DNA of 64,000 nt from Eonycteris spelaea (lineage: Eukaryota; Chordata; Mammalia; Chiroptera; Pteropodidae). The position numbers were made by a program, and so were the translations under genes. The stretch covers positions 1-64,000 of the forward strand of contig PUFA01000542.1 of assembly GCA_003508835.1 (NCBI GenBank), in the 5' to 3' direction. The number at the start of each line of letters is the position of its first letter. The first letter of the stretch is position 1. This document shows, piece after piece, positions 33,270-45,371 of the stretch. The notes under the pieces are model-generated. The model searched no databases. It was not told the origin of the DNA and worked only from the letters and a program-made list of their open reading frames with translations.

Positions 33270-33760
33270 AGGAAAATTATAAATCTGATATATTTTTACT
33301 CTTTCTCTGTTTTCTTTTCCTTCCTGATAACCCAAGAGTCCTCATTTGGCATCTATTTTCTGCTTAGACAATTCCTTTTAGTTATCTATTAAAGATAGCC
33401 TGGTGGTGACACATTAGTTTTTCACTGAGAATGTCTTGATTTCCCCTTCATTCTTGAGTGGTAGTTTTGTTGGACTTTTTAACTTTTTGGTTGAATGAGG
33501 CAGTTAGTGTCAAAGTTTTCTATTATTTTATCCTGCTCTTTCATGGTCCTTTGACTGAGAGAAAAGTCTTTCTTGTGACTTTTGTCTGTACTGATCAGTG
33601 TTTGTGGTTTCCTGGCCTCTCAGGCTCTAGTCTGGGATATATGAAGCAAAAGTTATTCCAGGGAGCTTACCATCCACCATACCATTCCTTATGTTCCAAG
33701 TTCTTACAGACTCAGACTAGAGAAAGCACGTTTTTCTTACTTATTACCTAGCAAATAGAG
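33270..33760. repeat. Probable degraded antisense L1 segment
   Basis: Matches 61365-61850 in gene 4 intron 4. The GTCTTGATTTCCCCTTCATTC wording loosely recalls a reversed old L1. It holds a 97-codon open stretch (33458-33751) that is not preserved in the other copy. Confidence 0.35.
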
Positions 33761-34217
33761 CACTTTGAGCTGAAAAGTAGTAGACAATTTACCACCCCAC
33801 CCCCTGTGAATCAAGTCTGCCTGTTTGCAACAACACCAATGATATTTGAACTTCCCAAATGTAAAAACTGTCATTTTTCTTACTACTGATGAGATGGGAT
33901 GGGGTGCGATATGGAGGAACAGGCAAGAAGACTACATATTGGCTCCATTCTCACCTGAATTTCTAAAACTTTTTTAATAACGAATATTCCACATTTACTA
34001 GTCTGCTCAATTTTCAGAGCTCTGGAATTGTTATTGTTGTCAATTTGTCCTCTTCACTTAGTCATTCTAATTAATAGATTTTCTTAATATGTCCAGTGTG
34101 TAACAATATATTGTAAATTAAAAGACTATAAATTAGAAGAATTAAGTTTATTTGTTTTTACAAATTCAAATTAATGTACAAGCTTTTACTTGACTTCTCA
34201 TAAATTTTTTTTTATAG

Positions 34218-34317
34218 AATTTTTTGAATATTTTCAATGACTTTTCATGGATTGGACTCTCCACAGAAACAATAATGCGAGGGTGTGGCCAAATGACTCA
34301 TCTTTCTCTTCCAAATG
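34218..34317 (+). pseudogene. KLRC2-like: Gene 2 exon 5 (lectin module II)
   Basis: Begins NFLNIFNDFSWIGLST and then loses frame (one base fewer than gene 4). Acceptor TATAG, donor GTAAGT. It does not resemble exon 5 of genes 1/3 beyond the SWIG core. Confidence 0.7.
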
Positions 34318-34565
34318 GTAAGTTTCCTGAAAACTCAAATATTTTATGCCTTGAAAAAATTCATCTTAGAAACAAAAAGCAATATGAAACAATTATATAA
34401 AGACAATTATTTGTTTCCTTAGAAAAATTATATGAAAAATTCAGATTTAGATTTGTAAATATTCATCTAAATATTCATCTAAATTTGGGCTAAATGAATT
34501 GTTTATTTATCAAAATATTTAGATACATATTACTAAATTAAGATATAACACTCTCTGTATTTCAG

Positions 34566-34693
34566 GTTTCAGTAACTTCAGAGCTGGACAGGAATTGTGC
34601 ATATGTGAGATTGTTCAGCCACCAGTTTGAGTTTAATCCTGTTTCGAAGTAAACAGATATATTTGTAAGCACCAGGCACTTTCACTTACCTAA
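34566..34693 (+). pseudogene. KLRC2-like: Gene 2 exon 6 (lectin module II, C-terminus)
   Basis: Two frames are needed: LDRNCAYVRLF first, then SCFEVNRYICKHQ ending at TAA 34691-34693. Conserved lectin cysteines sit in both frames, so the frame change lies between 34600 and 34637. Confidence 0.65.
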
Positions 34694-35169
34694 ATTTGGT
34701 ATGATGGTAATCTCACCATTATAAAGATCATATTTTTAGCATCTTCAAAAACCATACAATTATTTTTCAAGGATTATTTTTAAGACTTTTTATAGACAGT
34801 TTTAGATTCACAACAAAACTAAGAGGATGGTACTGAGATTTCCCATGTCCCCTGCCCTACACATACAGAGCCTCCATTTTTATCAACGTCACTTACCAGA
34901 ATGGTACATTGTTACCGAGCATAAATCTATAGTGATGCATCATATTCACTAAAATCTATTTTATCTGAAGCTTTACCTTTGGTGTATAATTATTTCAAAA
35001 TCTATATTAATTTTTAAAACTCTGTGTCTGGGTACATATATTACATTTTTAAACTTTTGTTTTCAATGAAAATAAATCATGTATAAATTACAAGGTTAAA
35101 AGAATCATTATTTCTAAGTCTCCATGATGTGAATAATTTCTCATATCTTCAAATTAATTGTTTATCTTA
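34694..35169. other. 3' flank of gene 2
   Basis: Non-coding. A stretch around 34790-34970 (CCCATGTCCCCTGCCCTACA, AGCCTCCATTTTTATCAAC) looks like a dispersed repeat shared with 62890-63040. AATAAA at 35071-35076 is a possible polyadenylation signal. Confidence 0.4.
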
Positions 35170-35865
35170 CCCTTGAACGTTGAAAATGAGGATTGAACAA
35201 CCCAGGGTAGCGAGGTGCATAAGGCAGATTGAGTCAGGAGACAAAAACCAAGGAACTTTGATTTAAAGACTTAACCATTTGTTGGTGACAACCTGCAAAG
35301 AGGGGATAAAAGAAAATTATCAGGAATACTGTACGGTTAAAGAAGATTAGCAAAAGACGGACTCACTGGGAGCCAGGCCTGTTCCTTGAGGATGGGTTAT
35401 AGACTACATTGCAGGCAGTGTGGCTGCAGATGACTTTATGGCGGGCATGTTCACTGGATTGCCCTGGCACAGAGCAGTTCCACAGTCTGCAGGCTGAAAT
35501 CAGTGAGGATGTCTCAGGCTGTGACTGACAAACAGGAAGTCCTCCCTGCCACCGTGACAGCAGCAGAGGCTGGAGGAAGGAGCTAAGCTGACCTGGCCAC
35601 AGAAACTTGTTGGAGGGTGAATGTCACAGGACTTCCTGTGGTGCAGAGCTGGCAACCACACCACAGTAGCCAAAGGAGAGAAAACACCATGAACCAGAAA
35701 CAAGAGCCCGTTCTCTGGCAGTGTCTCTCAGCCTTTTCCTGACAAAACTTAACATCATGTGAGCTGACAAGGTAGAAAAGGGTGTAGGATCTACCTCCAT
35801 TGTCTCAGAAAAGACAATATAGGACAGATTTGAACTGAGAGAAATTTTTAATGACTTGGTAATTG
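35170..35865. repeat. Repeat block E, complete copy
   Basis: Homologous to 1-451 and 63271-63985. It is notably GC-rich compared with its surroundings, with CACTGGATTGCCCTGGCAC and GCAACCACACCACAGTAGCC as landmarks. Identity unknown. Minus-strand open frames (35500-35869) are not conserved in frame between copies. Confidence 0.6.
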
Positions 35866-36569
35866 ACACTTAAGGTTACTAGGCTGCAATTACAAGCTTA
35901 CTATATAAAAGCCACTTGCACCTGTCCCACTTGCTCAGAAAAGGGAACTAAAATGTATCTTCTGAATCGATTTTGGCACAGCATTATCGATGATTAGATT
36001 CCTTTTTGGTAGAGACTGGCATTTTCATGAAGTATACTCAGTGTCCTTTGATATTTTTTACATATCTGGTTTTTTCCTCTACTAGATTTCATATATTTTG
36101 GAAGGTATCCTCTTTTATTGAATTCTCTACCTCCCCACTTGACCCTTATTAATTACTCTTTTAGGAACATACTTAATGAAAAATAAAGTGTTAAATAATA
36201 AAAAAATTAAAAGGGTAAATATATATATATGTGTAAATCAAACACAACTAGTCATTGACAGAACTTGGGATGAACCTTTTCATTTGCCATGTTTCAGATA
36301 TATTTTTACTATAATTCAATTACAAGAGGGAGAAATCTTATATTGTTTTAAAATAAAATAATATTTCATATACACCTATATCTGTGAATGCAGTTTTATA
36401 TTCTCTGTGTTTATTTCTTTTAGTCATATAAAGAAAGTATATGAACATTCAAAATTATTTTAACATATTATATAAATAGTTGCTGTAGGTAATTTCTACA
36501 GTTGGTTACAAATAACTCAAGATCGCATTATCATTTAAAAATAAGCATTCATTTCTCATTTACCCAGTT

Positions 36570-36573
36570 GTGG
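36570..36573. repeat. Left target-site duplication of second solo LTR
   Basis: GTGG, also found at 36903-36906. The undisturbed P copies have a single TTGTGGTTTTGCTGG here (1149 and 17531). Confidence 0.85.
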
Positions 36574-36902
36574 TGTTAATGGAGGAAAATTTTCAAATGG
36601 CCAACTTCTGCTTGCTTGTTTAATGTTTAACCAGAGTGTAGTTCTAGGAGATATTCTGTGCAAAGATATGCTAATATTAAGAGTGTAGTTATCCTGTGCT
36701 AAGATATTGTAATGGCTAACTTCTGCTTCTTTAAACCTGCTTGCTTGTTTAATGTAGTTTTGGGTTTTATAAGCTGCCTCCTCTGGAAGTTCCAGGCTGA
36801 TTCTGTAGTGGGCGGAGTCAGTCGCCAGCCAGGCCAGCTAATAAAGCCTCATAATTAATCTCAATTGGCTCCATGGGTCTCAGATTTAAACGCACCACAA
36901 CA
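36574..36902 (+). mobile_element. Second solo LTR (ERV1-type), 329 bases
   Basis: TGTTAATGG start and CACAACA end, with a 4-base GTGG duplication. Comparison with two empty paralogous sites fixes both ends exactly. It has a TATA-like TTATAAG (36767-36773), AATAAA (36840-36845) and, in its first part, an imperfect direct repeat (AACTTCTGCTT ... GCTTGCTTGTTTAATGT near 36603 and 36717). No internal viral sequence. Confidence 0.88.
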
Positions 36903-36906
36903 GTGG
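36903..36906. repeat. Right target-site duplication of second solo LTR
   Basis: GTGG directly after CACAACA. Confidence 0.85.
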
Positions 36907-36989
36907 TTTTGCTGGCTTTCAGTTAATATAGGTTGGGCACATATGGACTGGCTCCAGACCACAGATTCAGTTCAGATCCTTTTTTGTAT

Positions 36990-37447
36990 ATTTAATTCTC
37001 AGAACAGTGGGCTATCTAGTACATGACTTTCTCATCAGAGAGATTAGCAGCTGTCAGAGGGGCCAGCAGAACTGTGTTTCTTTATGCGTAGGCTCAGAAT
37101 TTATAAACTGTCACTTTCCCAAACTCATTATACTTTCAAAACAGGTCACATGGCCAAACTTATCATTAATTGTCTGCAAAGTATACTCTTTTCTTAATGG
37201 TGAAAGGAGAAAATGTAGATTCATTGACTAATAACCCATAGTTAATGTTTATTAGCTGCCATGGAAATAGTTTTCTGATTTTGCTTCATGAGATAGATGC
37301 ATTTGTTTGTAAAAAGATAATTTTGGGAAATAAATGTTTTTCGTATTTTCTTAATTTCCATCTAGGTTTTTGATTCCCCTTTGCCAAAAATATTGTGAAG
37401 TAATTTTGAATAGGGGTAAATATCACCATATACCTGCTCTCACCAGG
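36990..37447. other. Unidentified insertion of about 455 bases in P copy 3
   Basis: Separates TTTTTTGTATATTT from GATCAATGTACAAAAGG, which are adjacent in copies 1 and 2. It contains a 74-codon open frame (37007-37231) with no recognised motif, no poly-A tail and no clear terminal repeats. Confidence 0.5.
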
Positions 37448-37989
37448 ATCCTTGATCAATGTACAAAAGGAAAGTCAACAGTATGATATAAATTTGAAAA
37501 ACTTGGCGAGAAAACGAGGTCACGAGTGTAAATTCTGAATGCACGTTATTAGCCCTGTGACTCAGTTATCATAACAGTTCTGGTTTAGTTTGCTCTTCTG
37601 TAAAATATGATAGAAATAGTGTCTTATTCATAGATTACCTGAGGAACATTTAAAAAGCACTTGAAAAGCACTTCCTGCCACATACATATTCACTACATCT
37701 CAGTTATTTTTGCTTAAAACTTCATGATTCCATTCCATTGCCTGTGACATGATGATGATAACGATAGCCACCAATAAGAGTCACTCTGAGAAATATGTAA
37801 TATAATGCTTAAAGAGCCTTAAAACAAAGGCTAATGATATTAAGTTCTTGCAATATATGATCTTTTTATATTTTCTTCCCCAAATATTTAATAATGTCAG
37901 ATTTTCAGGAAGATCTTTGCTCTCAAACTTTTTTCTTTCACCTATTAAATCTCGTGAGAGAAAATTGTTTAAATCTCCACTTCTGAGTG

Positions 37990-38850
37990 TTTACTTCTTC
38001 ACTTTTTACATATGGAGAACTTGAATATCGGGTACATACAGATTTTAAAAATATCACTTTGGCTTGACAACTTAATCTGTTTTAATGGAATATGGTTCAT
38101 CATTTTCAACAATGATTGTTGCTTTAAATTGGGTCAGTACATAACTATAGCAGTTTACTATTGGTTTGTTTTACATGACCTATTTTTTTCATCTTTTTAC
38201 CTTCATCTGTCTTTATGCTAATGTTAAAGAAGTGTCTCATTATGACAGCGGTTATTTTAAATATAAAAATTTTTGAAATCTAAATAGAAAATTATTCCAT
38301 TTATATTTAATATAATTATTAAATTATTAATATAATTATTATCTATATTCCTTATTTATTTGTGTAAATATATTGTAATTAATTATTATATAGCCTTCAT
38401 TTAATTGAGATGAACAATACTATTTTTGAACTCTACCTTTTATTTCGTTTCTTATCTTTCACAATAAATTTTTGTTTACTTTGTTCTATAAAAATTATTA
38501 ATTTAATATGCTTTAAATATTCGTTAGTGGCCTGCATTTTACAGCATACATTCTTTCCTCATTCAAGCCTAATCAATTAGCATTTTTACACTCTCACCAA
38601 TAGTGAAAAGACCTACCATCTCTTTTTATTTACTGCTTATGCCGTATTTGCTCCCTTGAATTCTAATACAAACATTTATTATACAATTTGAAACTTTATT
38701 ATTAATATTTTATCCACTCAATAACCAGACAGATATAGCTACAAAATTTATTTTCTGCAAATATTCTTTTCTTTCTGTATATCCAAGTTTCCATCTAGAA
38801 TAAGTGTTTTATTTTTAGAAGACTCTTAAATATTTTCTTTAGTTAGTTAG
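37990..38850 (-). mobile_element. Truncated flank T: antisense L1 remnant
   Basis: Matches only the right third of T (15655-16560 and 49545-50420), for example AAGTGTCTCATTATGACAGC at 38230. Joined directly to the broken end of P copy 3. Confidence 0.6.
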
Positions 38851-40975
38851 AGTCAGTTAATAGCAGTTACATTAAGAAACAAGAAAGATCCCCCAAAATG
38901 ACCTACCTCTATGCTTTAAGAAACTAGAAAAAGAAAAACAAACTGAGCCCAAAGTTAGCAGAAGTTAGGAAATAATAAACATTAGAGCAGAAATAAATAG
39001 AGAAATAGAGAACTGAAAAACAATAGAAAAGATTAGCCAAACTAAAAGTTGATTCTTTGGAAAAAAACAACAAAATTCACAAACCCTCAGCTTGACTAAG
39101 GAGAAAGGATACAGGACCCAAATGACACAATTATGAATGAAAAAGACAGAACAACGGAAATCAAAGAAATTCAATGGATCACTAGAGGCTACTATGAAAA
39201 ACTATATGTAAACGCACTGGACTACTTAAAAGAAATGAAAATAATTTAGGAACGTACAACCTACAAGACTCGATCAAGAAGAAATAGAAAATATGAACAC
39301 ATTAATTACTAATATGAAAATGGAATCAGTAATTTAAATCTCTTAATAAAGAAAAACCCCACACCATATGGCTTCACTGGAAAATGTAACCAAATGTTTA
39401 AAAAGAATTAACACCAATCCTTCTCAAATTCCTCCAAAAAAACTGAAGTGAGTAAACACAGCCAAACTGATTTTTTGAGGCTGGCATTACCCTGAAATGA
39501 AAACCAGAGAAACGCATGACTAGAAAAGAAAACTACAGCCAATATCTCTGATAAATGTAGACGGAAACTTCAAATAAAATGTTATCAAACCCAATTCAGC
39601 AGCTCATTAAAAGCATCAAGTGGGATTTCTACCTGGGATGCAAGTATTGTTCAACATATACAAATTAATCAATGTGATACTTCACATTAATAGAATAAAG
39701 AAAAAATCTATATGATCATATCAATAAATGCAGAAAAACATTTGACAAAATGTAACATTTGCCACGATAAGAACTCAACAAATTAGGCATAAAGAACTAC
39801 ACATCTCAGCATAGCAAAGGCCGTATGTCAAGTCCACAGCTAACACACTCAAAGGTACAAGGATGAAAGCTTTTCATCTAACATCAAGATCAAGGCAAAA
39901 ATGTCCACTCTCACAACTTCTGTTTAATATAGCATTGGAATTCCTAGCTAGAACAATCAGGCAAGTAAAAGAAATAAAAAGAATTAGAATTTAAAAGGAG
40001 AAGTAAAATTGTCTCTATTTGTAGATGACTTGATTTTACATATAGAAAATCTTAATGACACCACCAGAAATTGTAAGATCTAATGAATAAATTGAGTAAC
40101 GTTGCATGAAACAAAATTAACACACAAAATTGTACCATTTCTATATGCTAACAACAACAAAAGTTCTGAAAAACATAAAAAAGTAGTATCAAGAACAATA
40201 AAATACTTAGGAAAACTGAGAAGGTGAAAGATGTCTATACTGAAAACCACAAATTATTAATGAGAAAAACTGACACTAATAGAAAGATTTCCCATATTTC
40301 TGTATCAGAAGGGTTAATATTGTTAAGTTGCTAATACTACTAAAAACGATCAATAATGCAATCCTATCAAGATTCCAATGGCATCTTTTAGAGAAGTAGG
40401 AAAAAAAAAACATATCTAAACTTATATGGAACCACAAAAAGACCTTGAATAATCAAGGAAATCTGAGAAAGAAAAACAAAGCAAGACGTATCATACTTCC
40501 TGATTTCGAAATACTATACAGCTATAGTCATCAGCACTATGATCGCATAAGTAAATCTGAAAACAACAGCCAAAATAAAACAAAGTCATAGAAAAAGAAA
40601 TTAGACTTTTGTTGCCAAAGGTAGGGGATAGATTGGGAGGAGGAAATTGGAGAAAGGTGGTCAAAAAGGTGCAAAGTTCAGGTATAGGATAAATAAGTAC
40701 TTGGGGGTGTAATGTACAACATGATGACTATAGTAACACTGCTATAGGCTATATGGAAATGCAGATAAAGGGGAGCTTTTATAGTGAAAACGTTGAGAGT
40801 AAATGCTATCAGTTCTCGTCATGAGGATATTTTTCTTTCTTCTTTTCTTCTTTTTTTTTCTTCATTATATGATTTATGAGAAGATGAATGTTACCTGAAC
40901 TTATGTTGATAGTATTTTCACAATATACATAAATCAATCACATTGTAAAGTTTTGTTTCTTTTGTTCTCATATGT
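38850..40975 (+). mobile_element. LINE-1, 5'-truncated ORF2 and 3' UTR, sense
   Basis: ORF2 landmarks: ATAAACATTAGAGCAGAAAT, AAATTCACAAACCCTCAGC, then the reverse-transcriptase region around 39630 (GGGATGCAAGTATTGTTCAAC). The 3' UTR follows near 40640-40760 (GTAATGTACAACATGATGAC). Multiple stops, dead. The duplicate is at 50920-54060. Confidence 0.85.
40755..40785. mobile_element. Possible scar of a Tigger element
   Basis: In the L1 3' UTR, CAG is directly followed by ATAAAGGGGAGCTTTTA. This resembles just the two ends of the Tigger present at the same place in the duplicate (52942-53891). Confidence 0.35.
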
Positions 40976-43520
40976 CTTTAACTTGTGTTTTAAAAGTCTA
41001 CTTTTTCTGTCCTTTAGAATTTTTGGATAAGGGGAAACATTTTTTAAATTACTTTTGGTTTCCTCCTACATAGACTGGGCTTTTGTCATTTACAACAAAT
41101 ATTCCTAATAAAACACAACGATTAGTTGTCATTGTAAGATAAATCAATAAAAAAATATAATTGTTATGTAATATTTCAAACTCTGCCATGTTGATACAGT
41201 TCAATACTGCTTAATGTGCTATGCTTGAAGAAACATTATTTTTATCAGGTGAAATCTAAATAACTTATTTGAGAATCATAAGATGGATAAAAAATTTTGA
41301 GAACTAGGGCAGAGATATTGAGAAGATAAATTTTGAAATTGCTGATCATTGTGAAAGTTGAAAATGCAGTAATTCTTCAAAATATTAGTGATAAATATCA
41401 TTAAGTATCTATTGTTATAAAATCATGATTTTAGACTTTTTCATTGAAATTGAAAGACATATTGAGAATAAAAGGAAAAGAAGTATGTAATTCAAGGATT
41501 TAGCAACCCTGCCTAAGAGTAGAATTTACACATCTAAGAGGTTCTTGCCAACTCTTAAGTTTTCAGAGTTTGTGACTGAGATGGAAGTGAGTAAACAGCA
41601 TGGGTGGTCAGGTCTTTTGTCCCCTGATATCTTTTAGAATAAGACAGCTATTTCTCAGAGGCACATGCCAGTGGACAATCTAAATACACACTACCAGACA
41701 GAGTATCCTATATTCTGGAGGCGTGTGATGAGATAAACTGTCTTCAAAATAGTTCAAGTGTAAGAATCTCTTGTTCAAAATTTAAGTGACCCATCAATGC
41801 GAAATTTACTTTTTCCACTCTTGCTTCACTCTGAGCCTTCACAGTGCAGCCTGTGAAGACCACAGATATAGTTTGTTTACAAGAGTAACCTGGTCTCCCA
41901 CTAAAGGATGCACGCCTTTCTGGACTGCAGAAGGCATGTGTCTCTGCTCTCATGTCTCTTTATTAGCCCATCTCCTGTAGTGGGAGATTACCAATGCTGG
42001 ATGTGATGCAACCTAGGTACAATTAATACACAATCGAATAAAAAAGAACATTGGTATGTCTATTTAAATAATTCTGGGTAAAAACTATGAATAAAATATG
42101 ACAATGCTAGAATTTCTTAAACTATTCAAATTCTTGCCTGTGGAGAATTATTCAAGTGCATTCACACATGCATAATTGGTGTGTAAACCAAACAATTTAA
42201 AGTAAAATCCCATAAAAATCACAGCAAGGAACAGTTTCTTTTAAATTTTTTAATCAGAACTGACATAACTATAAGTAATAGTTTATATTTAGCCTAGACT
42301 AAAAATAGATTCTTAAAATGAATTATTTGAATTGTGAAGACTTTAATTACTCATACACTTAGATTAAGTAAAAGCTGTTGGCTGTTAATAAAAATCAGGA
42401 TGAGTTAGCTCTCATGAAATGCTAATTTAAGCTTAATCATAAGTGATCAAAAGATTTTTTAAAAAATTAAACAAAACACTCATGAAAATATACCATATTT
42501 ACAAAGAGACTCTTGTCTAATGAATTCTATTACAGGATCTAACTGATAGGAGTTAGAAATAATAACAAGACAATTTGTTAAAATAATAATCAGCATAACT
42601 CATTATTGAGAATTTATAACAGTGAGATGAAATATTAAGTGTTTTACATGCATTATATCTACATATTTTTATTTCCAAATGTCATTAGGGACTATTTAAA
42701 GGTCAAATACTATAAATTCCAAAGTTAGATTTATTCTAGAACTCAGGGATCTCAGAGCCCATTGATCCAATTATTAAATTACACTGTTCGAGTCATTACC
42801 AGTGCGCACAAAACCAAAGCTACACTCATTGGCTTGACATCTAGAGGGTCATTTTGGAAGTTTGAATCAGCAGTGTTCTTCTGTAAATGACGTATGCATC
42901 TATTCATCATTTCATAGTTTCATATCTTTTCCTTTAAATCAAATGCCATTTCTTGTTACAGAAAATCCTTAAAAATCTTTTTTGTTGCTGATATTGTTTA
43001 GGTTTCGACTTCATGTGTCTGTAGGATTTTTCAACATAGAAAATATTTCTTTAAAATTATAATACTTTCTCATAACTTCACAATCATTTGAAATAAAGGT
43101 TATTTGATAATAACTCATTCTCTTTACTCAATACCTGTAAGTCACCAAATAAAATTAATTTAGTGCAGGAAATGAGCATATATGCCAACATGGCTAATCC
43201 CTCTCATCTTTGAGCACCCAGTATTTAACCATTAGTGGATTTCAGAATTATCATAAAAATCATGATCCCATTTTTCGAATACAGAATTTGATTTTAAATA
43301 CAGACTTGCTAGTGGTGTTAAAACATTTCTATAGAGTCTGACTTATATTGAGGATATTATTATTTATGAACTTCTTTATTCCTCACTAATTTATTGTGGT
43401 TCATTATTCCAACTAATAATATATTATCAAATGTAAAATATCTTTAAAGATGTATCAAATCACAAGACTCTTGTTTAAAGCTCTAAGGCATTTAGAACAT
43501 GACCTTTAGTTTTTTCAACT
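40975..43520. other. Upstream flank U of gene 3
   Basis: Homologous to 54060-56590 and to 25816-28490, without the solo LTR. No coding sequence was seen. The open frames at 41744-41980 are incidental. Confidence 0.6.
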
Positions 43521-43653
43521 GGGAAATGAGCCCAATACTCACCCTTTACTCCACCCAGTTTTACTCTGCTAGGGATCCCGTTAATGCACATACCATTTAT
43601 TCTTCAGTACACTTACCTCATAGCACGGTTCCTGGTACCACTCAGCTGCAGAG

Positions 43654-43839
43654 ATGAATAACCAAGGAGTAACCTATGCAGACCTGAATGTGGCCAAGTA
43701 TTCAAAGGGACAGGAACTAAAACCTAAGGCTACAAAAAGCTCCATCTCAGTAAGTGAGCAGGAGATAAACTACGCAGAATTAAATCTTCAAGATGCTTTT
43801 CAGGATCTTCAAGGGAATAACGAGAAAACCACTGCAAAG
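43654..43839 (+). CDS. KLRC1-like: Gene 3 exon 1 (cytoplasmic, two ITIMs)
   Basis: Open for 62 codons with VTYADL and INYAEL. The last codons read EKTTAK where gene 4 has EKYHCK, showing a one-base loss that leaves the donor (GTAAAA) in the wrong phase. Confidence 0.85.
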
Positions 43840-44216
43840 GTAAAACATTTAACAGACACACTGTATAACTGTACAGGATGTGTAGTTGTGTTGCAGAGAT
43901 ATGAGGAAAGAATAGGAGATAAACTCACAATTTTTCATTTGTTAGGATCAGCTTGAAGTTGGAATACAGTATTGTAACATGAAATTTCAGGACTAATTTT
44001 ATTCAGGCGTAAGGTGTAGTCTTTGACCAACAACTCACAGAGCATATTTCCTGAAAATGCAGTAGTACTTTCTGAAGAAGATTACAATGGTAGATATGGT
44101 TTTGGGGTCCAAGCTTATGTATACGACTCCCTGTGCATGTGAGTTCTCCGTGTGTTAACTGTCTAAGCAATTGTCTCATCTGTCCTTTCTCAGTGTTCCC
44201 ATTCCTCTCCCTGCAG

Positions 44217-44311
44217 CTTTACCATCACCTCCAGAGAAGCTCATTGCTGGGATCCTGGGGGTCATCTGCTTGTCTTGATGTCCACTGTGGTAATAATAGC
44301 TGTTATTCCCT
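44217..44311 (+). pseudogene. KLRC1-like: Gene 3 exon 2 (transmembrane, frameshift)
   Basis: [18 protein letters not shown], then a shift at GCTTGTC (GCCTTGTC in gene 4). In the other frame it continues LMSTVVIIAVIP with no Lys or Arg. Donor GTAAGT intact. Confidence 0.8.
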
Positions 44312-44810
44312 GTAAGTAAATTTGAAAGATTATTTGAAAACTTTTCATTAATAATCATCAGTGCCTTTAATACTTTCGAATATTATTGCATAGAACTCTC
44401 TTTTAATGTTTATTTAGACTGAAAGTGAAATACTTTTCTAAATTTGTCCAAAGTATAAATATAGAATGATTTTAGAATTATTTTATAAATATATGTCCAT
44501 ATATACATGTATTTATTTGATTTCATAACTCAAAGCATGCTTTAGGAGACTTGAAGACCATATTGAAAAACAAATGCATTTTGAGATTGTTAAATCAAAT
44601 ATTGTAAGAGATGGTGAAGTTTAGATCTTTCAGCTTTATAGTATTTGTCCCCTTTTACTTCTTTATTAATTTTTCTGGAAAATCTATTTTATTTCAGATA
44701 ATTATAATTTAAACAATAGAAAAACCATTAAGCTAGAAAACAAAATTATTATGATTGAGATTAATTATTTTTTTAAAGAATCCTTTACTTTTTTGATCTA
44801 CTGTAACTAG

Positions 44811-44849
44811 AGAAGAACAATTCAGTTCCCATAACAAGGATCCAGAAAG
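44811..44849 (+). pseudogene. KLRC1-like: Gene 3 exon 3 (stalk, altered acceptor)
   Basis: The acceptor CTATAG of gene 1 is CTACTG here; the nearest AG is at 44809-44810. Using it keeps length in threes, but after a T-ending exon 2 the junction codon would be TAG. Confidence 0.55.
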
Positions 44850-45371
44850 GTACATATGATTTTCAAAGTTATGATAATACCCAGTTTATATTTTGTCTCT
44901 ATCTAAGTCTAGGTAAAATGATATAAATTTTTTACAGGGAACATAAATTATAAAATGATCAATAAATGTTCATAAATAATGATTGTAGAAGGGTGTTTTT
45001 CTCATGCAATAATATAAAAAAATACTCATTTTAAAACACCATACTCATTGTTGTCAATTGGCTCAAATTTCCTATTGCGCCGATATGATAAAAGATCTGT
45101 AGTATTTTTATTCATTGACATTCAGGACATGTGCAGAGCGAATATTTTTATTTGGATGTTAGCTTTATAAGGACACACAAAATATGAATGAGAGTGTGAT
45201 GCTTCTCTGTGAGCCTGTGTATGAGTGCGTTTTGTTTTATATGTACCATGGAGTGAAGGTGTATAGATATGCTACTTACAAATATATTTATACCTATACA
45301 AATCTATAATTTAATTTTCATTTTTAATTATTCAAATTGTTTTTTGATAATAACTCATAATTTTTCTCCAG

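Larger units (their letters stand above)
28658..34693 (+). pseudogene. KLRC2-like: Gene 2: NKG2C-like 5' half joined to lectin module II, frame broken
   Basis: Exons: 28658-28727, 29239-29334, 29851-29903, 30410-30561, 34218-34317, 34566-34693. Residues 1-23 have no ITIM (Asp8). The membrane segment reads GVFCLVLYVVVKTK, placing Lys49 at the NKG2C position, so this is an activating-type chain. Exon 4 is open and NKG2-like. Exons 5-6 are module II, ending NRYICKHQ in the best frame. Breaks: stalk exon 53 instead of 54 bases (leads to a stop within exon 4), exon 5 100 instead of 101, one base missing at the start of exon 6, and a further frame change before the last two cysteines, shared with gene 4. 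All splice sites look usable. A pseudogene is most likely; some of the one-base losses could be assembly errors. Confidence 0.72.
35866..37963. other. Duplicated flank P, truncated copy 3
   Basis: Matches about the first 1.3 kb of P (compare 452-1735), lengthened by two private insertions: a solo LTR at 36574-36902 and an unidentified segment at about 36990-37447. It stops abruptly near 37963, where T sequence begins. Confidence 0.65.
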
